A stretch of 64,000 nt of DNA from JBJSXJ01 sp044235425 (GTDB taxonomy: Bacteria > Planctomycetota > Planctomycetia > Pirellulales > Pirellulaceae): contig JBIIHW010000002.1 of the NCBI GenBank assembly GCA_044235425.1, positions 186,001 to 250,000 on the forward strand, read 5' to 3'. The position numbers and the translations under genes are program-made. Each line of letters starts with the position of its first letter. The first letter of the stretch is position 1. Shown one piece after another: positions 7,829 through 16,790 of the stretch. Under the pieces are notes generated by a model, which saw only the letters and a program-made list of their open reading frames with translations, made no database searches and had not been told where the DNA came from.

Positions 7829-10677
7829 CGGAAAAAGAACGCGTTGCTCGTGAGCAAGCGGAAACGTAGTCAATGCGTCGACCACATAAAGCCGCATAGA
7901 GTTTTAATCCGCCGCTTGCTCGTGAGCAAGCGGAAACAAAACGACTACGAATTCCGCGATCAGCAAAACGAGTTTCAATCCGCCGCTTGCTCGTGAGCAA
8001 GCGGAAACCTGGTCGAGCGGGCTGAGCGGCTGGGGACCACCGAGTTTCAATCCGCCGCTTGCTCGTGAGCAAGCGGAAACATCATGTCAATCGAATGCGA
8101 GGTGGAACAGTGGACGTTTCAATCCGCCGCTTGCTCGTGAGCAAGCGGAAACAGCCTACGGGCTGGAACTGCTTTTCATTACGCTCGTTTCAATCCGCCG
8201 CTTGCTCGTGAGCAAGCGGAAACGCGGCAGGTGGTGGGGTAGTGCGTGATGCGGCCCTGTTTCAATCCGCCGCTTGCTCGTGAGCAAGCGGAAACTGGAC
8301 GGCAACGGCGACGGCGACTGGTGTGGGCATGTTTCAATCCGCCGCTTGCTCGTGAGCAAGCGGAAACGCCATACCTCGTCGCGTTTGATCTCAATGATTT
8401 TTGTGTTTCAATCCGCCGCTTGCTCGTGAGCAAGCGGAAACCTTACGCGGTAGTGGACGAGGTCGGCTACGGCGACGTTTCAATCCGCCGCTTGCTCGTG
8501 AGCAAGCGGAAACTGCGCCGGTGATGGTGCGAGATCGGCAAATGACATTAGGGTTTCAATCCGCCGCTTGCTCGTGAGCAAGCGGAAACCTCGATCTCCA
8601 GGATCAGCTCGCCGGGTCCGTCGCTGTTTCAATCCGCCGCTTGCTCGTGAGCAAGCGGAAACGTACTCGCGAATCGCCTTCGGGGTCGCGACTGGCAGTT
8701 TCAATCCGCCGCTTGCTCGTGAGCAAGCGGAAACGCCATTGCTTTAGCTGTTCGCTCGGGTCGCAATCCTGTTTCAATCCGCCGCTTGCTCGTGAGCAAG
8801 CGGAAACCGCACCTGAACCGCTATCAGGCGGAAGCGGTCAAGGTTTCAATCCGCCGCTTGCTCGTGAGCAAGCGGAAACCGCAAGCTTTTCGTAGTCTGC
8901 TCCTAAATCGACGTTTCAATCCGCCGCTTGCTCGTGAGCAAGCGGAAACTATCCTTACCTTGGTTTGCTACACGAGCGGACAAGTTTCAATCCGCCGCTT
9001 GCTCGTGAGCAAGCGGAAACCGGCGAGCTTGTCGGCCGAGTGTGGCGAGTGTCAGCGTTTCAATCCGCCGCTTGCTCGTGAGCAAGCGGAAACTTCCTCG
9101 GCGCGTTTTAGTCGGATACGACATAGAACAGTTTCAATCCGCCGCTTGCTCGTGAGCAAGCGGAAACGACCGAGGAACAATCGCGAATCGTGACGGCAGT
9201 GTTTCAATCCGCCGCTTGCTCGTGAGCAAGCGGAAACGAGGTGGGAAAGTGACGGAAGATGATTTTGAATATGTTTCAATCCGCCGCTTGCTCGTGAGCA
9301 AGCGGAAACCGCAATGGCGTTGCGAAAAGCACGATTGCGACGTTGTTTCAATCCGCCGCTTGCTCGTGAGCAAGCGGAAACGAACCGATGGAACAAAAGC
9401 GGTCAAGCCGAGGTGGTTTCAATCCGCCGCTTGCTCGTGAGCAAGCGGAAACGACACGTAACCACATTTGAAATTAATTCGGAATGTTGTTTCAATCCGC
9501 CGCTTGCTCGTGAGCAAGCGGAAACAAAACGCACTCGCGCAGCGGCACAAAGAATTGACGTTTCAATCCGCCGCTTGCTCGTGAGCAAGCGGAAACGACG
9601 CTCAGGAATGACAATCCAAAACCCCTGGAAAGTTTCAATCCGCCGCTTGCTCGTGAGCAAGCGGAAACCATAATTTCCGCCAGGTGATGCACTCGCACCT
9701 GTGGTTTCAATCCGCCGCTTGCTCGTGAGCAAGCGGAAACACTAGCTTCCCGACTACCGCGTCGGGGTCAATTCCGTTTCAATCCGCCGCTTGCTCGTGA
9801 GCAAGCGGAAACGTTGCGAAGCTTCGCGACACGATGATTGCGGAGTGGGTTTCAATCCGCCGCTTGCTCGTGAGCAAGCGGAAACCTCCCGATGGTGTGG
9901 TCTGAGTATGCAAAGCACTGTTTCAATCCGCCGCTTGCTCGTGAGCAAGCGGAAACCACCGATGGATTGAACGACGGGAAAATGTCACGACGTGTTTCAA
10001 TCCGCCGCTTGCTCGTGAGCAAGCGGAAAAGTGGTAACTGATCCGCCGTATGGGCTGTCGTTCATGGTTTCAATCCGCCGCTTGCTCGTGAGCAAGCGGA
10101 AACGCCACGACGGGGCGCAGCGCTGAGACTGAGCGATGTTTCAATCCGCCGCTTGCTCGTGAGCAAGCGGAAACACGGCTCGGGGTTTCCGAAGTCGCTC
10201 GACGTAAGCAAGTTTCAATCCGCCGCTTGCTCGTGAGCAAGCGGAAACGCCACAGCCCGGGAACTGGAAGCGGAGGTTGAGCGTTTCAATCCGCCGCTTG
10301 CTCGTGAGCAAGCGGAAACATTACGCACGAGCGAGAACGGAGGCGACAAGATGGTTTCAATCCGCCGCTTGCTCGTGAGCAAGCGGAAACCAAAGACACA
10401 CCCGAGGCTGTTGAGTGGCTGGCGAGTGTTTCAATCCGCCGCTTGCTCGTGAGCAAGCGGAAACGGTCAATCGAATCTTCTACGCGGTGGCGCTGTTGTT
10501 TCAATCCGCCGCTTGCTCGTGAGCAAGCGGAAACGTACCAGCGGCCGCGCGTGAGCGTTCCGTGGCTGGTTTCAATCCGCCGCTTGCTCGTGAGCAAGCG
10601 GAAACGAAGTGCCGCAAAGAATGCTTGCCGATGCTCCTCTGTTTCAATCCGCCGCTTGCTCGTGAGCAAGCGGAAAC
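7829..10677 (-). CRISPR. CRISPR array, 39 full repeats plus 1 degenerate terminal repeat (type I-C associated)
   Basis: The 37-bp repeat reads, on the plus strand, GTTTCAATCCG at its left edge, then a 22-bp hairpin (CCGCTTGCTC-GT-GAGCAAGCGG, 10-bp perfect arms, partly overlapping the left edge) and ends GGAAAC/AAAC. Repeats start at 7901, 7972, 8044, 8116, 8187, 8259 and so on to 10641. Spacers are mostly 33-37 nt (one of 39 at 8514-8552). The ATTGAAAC end of the reverse complement and the position of cas2 indicate transcription leftward from a leader at the right. In agreement, decay is at the left: 7829-7865 keeps only the right half, and 7901-7937 carries one change (C to T at its fifth base). 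One internal repeat (9994-10030) has its last base changed. No duplicated spacers were noticed. Confidence 0.97.
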
Positions 10678-10880
10678 CGCATCTGTGTAACTCGGTGCGG
10701 GAACCGGGGTTGTTGCGTCGACTTCGCGAACTCGACGTTTTTCATCGGTGGCGTTTGCATGTCTGCTAACGGCATGAATCACAAGTTCCAACAACAGAAC
10801 AGGTTTTGTCAATCGCGAACCAACGGCGTCGCCGTCGTTACTTCTGGTTCGCGAAGTGGATGAGAATGTAATCTGACGGC
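10678..10880 (-). promoter_or_regulatory. CRISPR leader between array and cas2
   Basis: About 200 bp between the leader-proximal repeat and the cas2 stop. It contains a nearly perfect 22-bp palindrome at 10716-10737 (outer arms CGTCGA/TCGACG, inner TTCGCGAA, one mismatched pair), 39 bp from the first repeat. A second inverted repeat lies at 10813-10822/10845-10854 (TCGCGAACCA/TGGTTCGCGA) and encloses a smaller hairpin (ACGGC/GCCGT, 10823-10835). TTGACA on the minus strand (10807-10812) is a possible -35; no clear -10 follows at 17 nt. Confidence 0.6.
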
Positions 10881-11171
10881 CTAGATAATCAAGGCGTCTT
10901 CAAAATCGACCGTTGGCTTAGCGCCGTGGTGTTCAACTCGCTGGGAAGCATCCTGCCCCAAAAAATAAAACCGCAGGCTATCTTCGTGCGGATTGATCTC
11001 CTCCAGAAGCTCGTGCTTCATGCGAGCCCAGTGCGTTTCGTCCACCAAGCACTCGAACACTGAGTATTGTACGCGCTGTCCGAAATTCAAACACACTCGC
11101 GCGACCCGGCGCAATCGGCGTCGGCCTTCGGGAGTTGTCGTAGCGACGTCATAGGTGATTAGCACAAACAT
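10881..11171 (-). CDS. cas2: CRISPR-associated endonuclease Cas2
   Basis: Structural partner of Cas1 in the spacer-integration complex. The 96-residue length and the ferredoxin-like start MFVLITYDVAT with the conserved Asp, followed by RRLRRVARVCLNFGQRVQYSVFEC and the strand SLRFYFLGQ, are typical of type I-C Cas2. It lies 18 nt downstream of cas1 and is the last gene before the leader and array, the standard I-C order cas4-cas1-cas2-array. AAGG precedes the ATG. Intact by length and motifs. Confidence 0.96.
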   Translation of the reverse strand: MFVLITYDVATTTPEGRRRLRRVARVCLNFGQRVQYSVFECLVDETHWARMKHELLEEINPHEDSLRFYFLGQDASQRVEHHGAKPTVDFEDALII

Positions 11172-11189
11172 GAGGAACCTTGTGATCGT

Positions 11190-12221
11190 TTATTTCAAAA
11201 TCAGTGCGGGATAATCATCCAAGTCGCCGCGCAGGTTCCGGGCCAGTAGCCGTGCTTGCAAGTGCGGTAGTAACCCGACGGTCACTTTGTCGCCGAGCAA
11301 GGGATGTGTGACCTCGTCTCGTTTGCGCTGGGTAATTGCCGTGAGAACAGCGCGACGAGCCGTTTCGTTCATCACCACCGCGCCACCCGGCTGCTTGAGA
11401 AATCCGTCAGCCTGAACCTGTTTCAAATTGATGAGCGACAAGACCAAACGATCGGCGATTAGCGTGCGAAATTCTTCGAGTAAATCAAGCGCCAGCGACG
11501 GGCGGCCCGGTCGATCAACATGCAAATAGCCCACGGCCGGATCGAGCCCAACTCCTTCCAGCGCAGAGACCATGTCGTGCGTCAGAATGGCGTAAACGAA
11601 CGACAGCAAGGCGTTCAGCGGATCGAGCGGTGGTCGGCGCGAACGTGTGGTCATCGTGAACGCATCCGCTTGCTGCCGAATCAACAAATTGAAATGCTCG
11701 AAGTAAACACGGGCCGCGTCGCCTTCGTAACCGCGTACGGAATCCACTGAGGTTGCTTTGGCGACATCGTCCAGCGTGTTCGCCAAACGCAAGGCGGCAC
11801 GATTCAGTTGTTCGGCTCGCTCCGCGTCATTGGTCTCACGGGCGGCGCGGAGCATGGTGCTGCGTCCGTTCTGGATTTTTGCGGCGACAATGGCGCGGGC
11901 AATTTTCTGCGTTGCGACGGGATCATCCGCCCGACGATATTGTTCACGGCGTAGCAACACATTGCCTGACGTTGGGCCAACGATACGTGCGACGAATCGA
12001 CCATGTTCGGTGAAATGGGCCAATGCCAAACCGCGTTTGGAAATCTCTTCGATCAAACTAGGACTGACCAGCACGCGACCAAAGCAGGCGATTCCTTCCA
12101 GATGGTGCAAGGGCACGGTGAGTTTCACTTGGCCATCGATTTTTACTCGCACAGTTTCGCCCGACTTGCTGAGTGCCGCACCTTGCGTCTGAACGAACAG
12201 CGTATTGGCGTGCGGTTTCAT
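11190..12221 (-). CDS. cas1: CRISPR-associated endonuclease/integrase Cas1 (type I-C)
   Basis: Metal-dependent integrase that inserts new spacers at the leader end. 343 residues, full length for Cas1c. The three metal ligands are visible: Glu166 in RGYEGDAARVYF, His234 in GYLHVDRPGRPSLALDL and Glu249/250 in LLEEFR. The N-terminal beta domain (NTLFVQTQGAALSKSGE) and the type I-C-like GIACFGRVLVSPSLI segment are also present. It overlaps the cas4 stop by 4 nt (ATGA), so translation of cas4 and cas1 is probably coupled. Nothing in the sequence suggests decay, in contrast to cas7 upstream. Confidence 0.97.
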   Translation of the reverse strand: MKPHANTLFVQTQGAALSKSGETVRVKIDGQVKLTVPLHHLEGIACFGRVLVSPSLIEEISKRGLALAHFTEHGRFVARIVGPTSGNVLLRREQYRRADDPVATQKIARAIVAAKIQNGRSTMLRAARETNDAERAEQLNRAALRLANTLDDVAKATSVDSVRGYEGDAARVYFEHFNLLIRQQADAFTMTTRSRRPPLDPLNALLSFVYAILTHDMVSALEGVGLDPAVGYLHVDRPGRPSLALDLLEEFRTLIADRLVLSLINLKQVQADGFLKQPGGAVVMNETARRAVLTAITQRKRDEVTHPLLGDKVTVGLLPHLQARLLARNLRGDLDDYPALILK

Positions 12222-12883
12222 AAGTCACCTTCATGCAAGACAAACAAGCGGCCGCAATACTCGCGTGCCACAGCGCGTTGGCTGCCGAGTTGCGGCAAGC
12301 ACAGTTCTCGCAAGGAGCAGCCATGGCACTGGGGCTTGAAGACCGCTGCGGGCGTGATCCCCGCAGCGATCAAAGCGTGTAATCGAACTGCCGCTGCGAC
12401 CGTTTTGGCGTGCAATTTTTCGGTGAACTCCACTTCGCGGCGACGTTTGGTCTTGATGTGAAAGATCGCTCCGCGCGGAACGGTCACGCCGAGCATTTCC
12501 TCGAGGCATAGCGCCTGCGCACACAATTGAACGTCATCGTTATCCCATTTTTTACGCTTGCCGCGCTTGTATTCGATGGGATAGGGAACCTCGGCCTGCG
12601 TCGCGTTCGCGTTGTGGTGAAATTCGACGACGTCCGCCTTGCCGACTAATCGCAGACGCTCGGAGCGTAGCCACAACGCATGAACCTGCCGCACGCCGCT
12701 GGTATTTTCCCAAGTCACGGGTTTGTCGGCGCGGCGATGATCGAACGTGCCGGAGATGGTGTGGGCGTTATCCACCCACACCCCTTCGATCCGATGTAGC
12801 GCACAACGACGTTCGCAATACAGCAAGTCGTTGAGTGCGGAGAGCGGCGGATAGTCGTCATCCGGTTTCAGGAACTCAGACAT
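12218..12883 (-). CDS. cas4: CRISPR-associated exonuclease Cas4
   Basis: RecB-family Fe-S nuclease that trims prespacers and enforces PAM-dependent, oriented integration. 221 residues. Nuclease motifs: GKADVVEF (Asp84) and IEYKRGKRK (Glu104, Lys106). The Fe-S ligands are Cys in LLYCERRC (residues 23 and 27) and the C-terminal CHGCSLRELC (186, 189, 195). Its start directly abuts the stop of the cas7 remnant, the standard I-C order cas7-cas4-cas1-cas2. Appears intact. With interference genes missing in cis, Cas4-Cas1-Cas2 could still update the array or serve effectors elsewhere in the genome. Confidence 0.96.
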   Translation of the reverse strand: MSEFLKPDDDYPPLSALNDLLYCERRCALHRIEGVWVDNAHTISGTFDHRRADKPVTWENTSGVRQVHALWLRSERLRLVGKADVVEFHHNANATQAEVPYPIEYKRGKRKKWDNDDVQLCAQALCLEEMLGVTVPRGAIFHIKTKRRREVEFTEKLHAKTVAAAVRLHALIAAGITPAAVFKPQCHGCSLRELCLPQLGSQRAVAREYCGRLFVLHEGDL

Positions 12884-13174
12884 TTATCCCACCAAGCGAT
12901 GCAATGTGACGCCGTTTGGTACCGATTCGTTCTTGATGACCACGTTCGCTCGATAGTCCGCAAAGCTGCGCGGGGCGGCGTCTGTGCCGAGCGGCTTGGT
13001 TTCAATCAGGTCGAAAAGTTCGTGGGCGGGGGCGTTGCCGAGCATTGAGGAATGCTCGAAGACGTAAAGGCCGCGAGTCGCCATCATGCCGCGACTGGCC
13101 GAGCGGTCGATTTCCCACATCATGCCTTTCAGCGCTTGCCAAAGCAGATCGAGATCGTCGGCACTGTCCGTCAC
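12884..13174 (-). pseudogene. cas7: 3' remnant of type I-C cas7 (csd2)
   Basis: The 96 codons match the C-terminus of Cas7c/Csd2: DLDLLWQALKGMMWEIDRSA, then RGLYVFEHSSMLGNAPAHEL, PRSFADY and a final GVTLHRLVG. Csd2 is normally about 290 residues, so roughly two thirds are lost. The open frame begins at a GTG embedded in the truncated YHS gene that lies upstream, out of frame with it. cas3, cas5c and cas8c, which should precede cas7, are absent from the window. The frame is still open and free of stops, consistent with recent loss, though a fragment of this size cannot form the backbone subunit of Cascade. Confidence 0.85.
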
Positions 13175-13235
13175 GCTCGGCGCGGAGCGCCGTCGCTTCG
13201 TCCACCGTCATACCGCAGATGACGTCGATGGCCAT
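13175..13235 (-). pseudogene. Truncated YHS-domain gene fused to cas7 remnant
   Basis: Starting at the ATG at 13235 (GGAA upstream) about 20 codons encode MAIDVICGMTVDEATALRAE, near identical to the start of the intact YHS gene next door (ICGMTVDKATALQAQRDG). After RDG the homology ends and the sequence becomes that of cas7, read in another frame. The chimeric frame continues without homology to a stop at 13002. This junction marks where the CRISPR interference genes were lost or displaced. Confidence 0.75.
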
Positions 13236-13278
13236 ATTGGTTCCAGTCGGGATTTTACTTACAGGGGATGTTCGGGTG

Positions 13279-13461
13279 TCATCCACAGCATCCGGTCTTA
13301 TCCTCCGGCTTGGCATTGGGGGGCGTGAACAGAAACTTTTGCCGACAGTGATCGCTGCAAAAGTAGAACGTCGTGCCATCGCGTTGGGCCTGAAGAGCGG
13401 TTGCTTTGTCCACGGTCATACCGCAGATGGCTTCTTTGGTTTCGGATGTCGAGTCATTCAT
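13279..13461 (-). CDS. YHS-domain metal-binding protein
   Basis: 60 residues with the YHS core ICGMTVDKATALQAQRDGTT followed by FYFCSDHCRQKF, i.e. the Cys...CxxxC-type metal ligand set of YHS/TRASH domains, and a Cys-rich end (TGCCG). Such domains bind copper or other soft metals and occur in copper ATPases and stand-alone carriers. The ATG overlaps the DUF2254 stop (ATGA), so it is co-translated with DUF2254. AGAAGGAAA lies upstream. Together with the Cys-rich Csp-like protein at 20.1 kb it gives the island a copper theme. Confidence 0.85.
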   Translation of the reverse strand: MNDSTSETKEAICGMTVDKATALQAQRDGTTFYFCSDHCRQKFLFTPPNAKPEDKTGCCG

Positions 13462-14786
13462 GGTCTGGTTTCCTTCTTGGTAATCTGGGCGAGGCGTTCC
13501 AGGGCGGCTTCGATGCCGTCGCGGTCCCGCGGCGCGGGGATGGTTCGGTTGGCGGCCTCGGCGATCAGGTCCGCCTGTCGCCGCAGCGCCTGCCGCCGAT
13601 GGGCGTCCTGCGTCCGTACAGCGATGACCTCCAGGGCCTGGAGCAAGGACAGCAGGACCTTGACGTTGCCCGCGGCGTTCTGGCGGATCTGGTCGAACGC
13701 CTCCCCCAGCATGCCCGGAAACGTCGAGCCGCGGGCGATGACCCGCAGTTGGCCGTGGTCCATTCGATTGGGTGACTCGAAGTGACGCGCGGCGAGGCGT
13801 GCTAGGACCGCCGTCAGGTAGTCCACGCAGGTCACGGCGGTGGTGGTGTCGTTGATGCCGGGCGATAGTGCCTTGAGGGCCACGTCCACAATCTGCCGGA
13901 TCCCGAAGCCCGCGTCCTGGGCCATGGTGCGCTGGCGACCGATGGCGTAGAGGGCATCCAAATGGGCGGCTGTTTCATCGTCCGGCTGCTTACCTCCGGC
14001 GACGGAGACGAGCGACGCCCCCTCCACGACGAAATCGCCGATGCCGCACTCCATGCGGACGACGGTGTTCTGCGCGCCCGCGAAGCCGAGCAGACCGTCG
14101 GTGTCGACGCCCTGAATGTACCCGGTTCGAAGTGCAGGGATCGATTGCCAGCCCTGCACGTCAGGAGGCGGCTCCGGCCCGGGGCTGATGTCTGCGCCGG
14201 TCGCTTCGCCCATCTCGGCAGGGAACAGGCGGTCGATGGCGTCGATCGTCTCATTGGCCGCGGACTGAATGATGCTTTCCGCCTGGATGGACGAGGCAAT
14301 GTGATGGATGAAGAAGATCAGACAGCCGATGCCGACAAACGCCAACGCCACGGCGAACAAGACCGCCAGGGAAGGGACAAACGCTCCTTCATCCCCACCC
14401 CGGATGCTGCGCAAAACCACCAGGCAGTAAACGAATATGCCCACGAAGGTACCGAGCACCGTCTGGCTGGCGCGGTCGCGCATGAAGTTGCGCAGGATGC
14501 GCGACGTGTACTGGCTCGACGCCAAGGCCAGGGCGACAATAGTGATCGAGAAAGCGACGCCGGCCACGGTGATCATCGAGCTCGCGATGGCTGTGAGCAT
14601 ACCGCGGGACCCGGCCGCGCCGGCGCCAAACAGGCGCGGCCACTGCGTTTGCAGGTTGGTCCGGTCGATGTGCCTGTCGATCTCGATCAAGCCCTGCGCG
14701 AGGACGACCGCGGCCATCACGAGGACCGTGGGCACAAACCAGAGGCTGGAACGCCAGGACTCCCAAAGCAATCGCAATTTCGCCAT
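13458..14786 (-). CDS. DUF2254 predicted membrane protein
   Basis: 442 residues. The N-terminal half carries about four membrane segments (FVPTVLVMAAVVLAQGLIEI, a segment after MLTAIASSMITVAGVAFSIT, GTFVGIFVYCLVVL and VLFAVALAFVGIGCLIFF). The C-terminal soluble half contains the family's GINDTTTAVTCVDYL region and a long helical tail. DUF2254 proteins are uncharacterised. Here it lies 54 nt downstream of MscS and overlaps the YHS gene, in a minus-strand run of stress-type genes. GAGGAG precedes the ATG. Family assignment is firm; function unknown. Confidence 0.85.
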   Translation of the reverse strand: MAKLRLLWESWRSSLWFVPTVLVMAAVVLAQGLIEIDRHIDRTNLQTQWPRLFGAGAAGSRGMLTAIASSMITVAGVAFSITIVALALASSQYTSRILRNFMRDRASQTVLGTFVGIFVYCLVVLRSIRGGDEGAFVPSLAVLFAVALAFVGIGCLIFFIHHIASSIQAESIIQSAANETIDAIDRLFPAEMGEATGADISPGPEPPPDVQGWQSIPALRTGYIQGVDTDGLLGFAGAQNTVVRMECGIGDFVVEGASLVSVAGGKQPDDETAAHLDALYAIGRQRTMAQDAGFGIRQIVDVALKALSPGINDTTTAVTCVDYLTAVLARLAARHFESPNRMDHGQLRVIARGSTFPGMLGEAFDQIRQNAAGNVKVLLSLLQALEVIAVRTQDAHRRQALRRQADLIAEAANRTIPAPRDRDGIEAALERLAQITKKETRP

Positions 14787-14840
14787 TGGTTATCGACTCC
14801 TCTGGTGACTTTGGTCACGAGGGTTCATACGCGTCTCCCA

Positions 14841-16442
14841 TCATTTGGCGGGCTCTTGTTCGTCATCGCCGTGGTTCTTCAACTTTTCATCCGTCGGCGG
14901 AGTGCCGGAACGAGCCTTCAACAGGTTCTCCCCGTCGTCCAACGGCCGGACATGCCGGGCCTGTTCTTCGATGACACCGGCTTCGCTGGCCAACCCGCCT
15001 TCCGCTTTTGTGGACGCCGCATCGAGTTCGTCGCCCGGCGGTTGGGGTGGTAGCCGTTTGGCCGGGCCGACGTCGTCCGTTTCGCCAGGTTTCCCGTTGA
15101 GCAGCGTTACGGGGATGCCTTGAGGGAAGATAACCTCTCTGGCCTCGTCCGGCATTGAGATACCATGTTGCTGAAAGGCGAGTTTCATCAGCCGGATTAC
15201 CGATGACCGCACTTTCAGCCAACTGTGTTGGCGGCCGTTGAGCCAAAAATAAACCCGCAGGTTGATCGTCGCCCTCCCAAGGCTATCCGCAAGCACAGAC
15301 GGTTCGGGATCTTTCAGAACGGCCGGGTGATCCGCGAGCACTTTCCGTGCGACCTCTTGGGCGTCGTTGATCGAATCGTCATAGCCGATGCCGACGACGA
15401 AGTCCTCGCGGCGGTTGGAGTTGGTCGTGAAATTGCGGAGGTTGCTCTTGTAAACGGTGGCGTTCGGGATCTGCACGAGGTTACCGTCGAGAGTCATCAC
15501 GATCGTCGTGCGGATGTTCAATTGCTGCACGTACCCGGTCACGCCAGCAATCTCGACCAGATCGCCAGTCTCGAAGGGTCGTTGAACGCTGAGGAAGATG
15601 CTGGCCAGAAAGTTCTCGGTAATGTCCCGGAAGGCGATGCCGACGGCCAGGCCGATCAGCCCCGTACCACCAACCACCGTCAGCGCCAGTTGGGTTAGCC
15701 CGGAGACTTTCAGAGTGATGTAGACGCCGAACAGGAAAACCAGCACGCCTAGCCCCCGAGCGATGACGTTTCGCAGTAAATTCGCTCGAACCCGTCCGTG
15801 AAGGAATGCTCGCGCGCCACGGGTCGCCAGCACGCCGATTCCGGCTGAAAGCGTCAGGATAAGCAGTCCGAAAAAGAAAAAGGGAAGTGAGCGGATGAAG
15901 TCGCGCCAGAGTACTAACAATCCGCTCCAGGCTGGACGAAAGTCCCAGACTGATGGCTCGGACACCTCCATCCGGTTGGCCACGGCCACGACATCCTGAG
16001 TGTTCCGTGCCAGATCGCCGGCCCACTTCTTGAGTTCATCGGTCTCCGTCCGGCCGTTGAGGAACACGACTCCTTCTTTGACTTCGACTCGTGGATCGAA
16101 GAACCAGCCGGTTGCCTCGAGGACACTCTGGAGCCGCTGGCAGATCTCTTCATCACGCGCGACAGGCTTGACGTCCACTTTCGTGGGCGCCGGGGCCAGG
16201 TTTTCCTTTTCAGAAGCTGAGACATTTTGTGGAGAGTCGGCCTGGCCGACTTGCGACTGTGCCATCAGAGACGATGTCAGTGCGCCGCAAACACAACCGA
16301 TCATCGCCACGGTTATCATCAACCGATAGCAAAGGCCGAGGATAGCGCGCCGACTGATGCTGCAGGGCTTAAACACACGCAGGCCGAAGCACCATGCCAT
16401 CGCTGGCCGCGTCGAGTTCGCTAAAGTTCCAGTTCTGGGCAC
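14841..16442 (-). CDS. MscS-family mechanosensitive channel with BON-like domain
   Basis: About 533 residues from the GTG at 16442, chosen because AGGAGG lies 8 nt upstream (a TTG two codons earlier is too close). Order: signal/TM segment; a BON-like domain (EEICQRLQSVLEATGWFFDP, VVFLNGRTETDELKKW); three membrane segments (FFFFGLLILTLSAGIGVLAT, GLGVLVFLFGVYITLKV, LALTVVGGTGLIGLAVGIAF); the MscS pore and beta domain (FRDITENFLASIF, RPFETGDLVEIAGVTGYVQ, VQIPNATVYKSNLRNFT); and an acidic, Pro-rich tail. The family releases solutes under hypo-osmotic shock. Part of the minus-strand stress gene run. Confidence 0.92.
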   Translation of the reverse strand: MPRTGTLANSTRPAMAWCFGLRVFKPCSISRRAILGLCYRLMITVAMIGCVCGALTSSLMAQSQVGQADSPQNVSASEKENLAPAPTKVDVKPVARDEEICQRLQSVLEATGWFFDPRVEVKEGVVFLNGRTETDELKKWAGDLARNTQDVVAVANRMEVSEPSVWDFRPAWSGLLVLWRDFIRSLPFFFFGLLILTLSAGIGVLATRGARAFLHGRVRANLLRNVIARGLGVLVFLFGVYITLKVSGLTQLALTVVGGTGLIGLAVGIAFRDITENFLASIFLSVQRPFETGDLVEIAGVTGYVQQLNIRTTIVMTLDGNLVQIPNATVYKSNLRNFTTNSNRREDFVVGIGYDDSINDAQEVARKVLADHPAVLKDPEPSVLADSLGRATINLRVYFWLNGRQHSWLKVRSSVIRLMKLAFQQHGISMPDEAREVIFPQGIPVTLLNGKPGETDDVGPAKRLPPQPPGDELDAASTKAEGGLASEAGVIEEQARHVRPLDDGENLLKARSGTPPTDEKLKNHGDDEQEPAK

Positions 16443-16478
16443 ATCCAAATCCTCCTAAGCCTCGTACATCGGGTTACA

Positions 16479-16718
16479 CTATTTCGGGCCTGGCATCGGC
16501 GGTGGTACGGGAAACGGCAATGGATTGGGCAGCGGCAACGGGTCCGGTCGCGGCATCGGCGGCCCCGGCGGAAGCGGGTTGGGCTGGGGGTGAGGCTTAA
16601 CCGACTGCGTCGCGCGATGGGCGTCATTCCACCGCGGGTTCGCCTCGCCTCGACCCCTGATATTCGATCGCTGAGCACGCGGACGTTCGCTTACTGACGC
16701 TGCAAAGTGTGGGTGCAT
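16479..16718 (-). CDS. Small proline-rich ORF, uncertain
   Basis: A 79-codon frame whose C-terminal half is almost entirely Pro-rich (PQPNPLPPGPPMPRPDPLPL and PVPPPMPGPK). It fills the 350-bp gap between the PRC-barrel and MscS genes. No family was recognised and no strong ribosome binding site was seen. Other frames in the same stretch are also open because of the GC-rich repetitive composition, so it may be non-coding. Confidence 0.3.
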   Translation of the reverse strand: MHPHFAASVSERPRAQRSNIRGRGEANPRWNDAHRATQSVKPHPQPNPLPPGPPMPRPDPLPLPNPLPFPVPPPMPGPK

Positions 16719-16790
16719 TTACTCCTCCATTGCCAGCTTTCGAGTCCGGTGAGAATTCCGGCCCGTTTTTGACTCTCGATCTGCGCCTGC

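Noticed and set aside
6788..7897. 369-codon minus-strand frame
   Set aside because: Shadow of the Tat-exported DUF1501 gene; no recognisable domain.
8156..10769. Many open frames with repeated RRLLVSKRKP/SACSRASGGLK peptides
   Set aside because: They are translations of the CRISPR repeats and spacers on both strands, not genes.
10723..10855. TTCGCGAA in the CRISPR leader as evidence for the same operator as at 4233 and 20614
   Set aside because: The 8-mer also occurs in unrelated coding regions (about 46781, 48424, 59315), and the GCC/GGC flanks of the operator are absent in the leader.
13962..15053. 363-codon plus-strand frame across DUF2254 and MscS
   Set aside because: Antisense to two supported membrane-protein genes; Arg/His-rich composition typical of GC-rich shadows.
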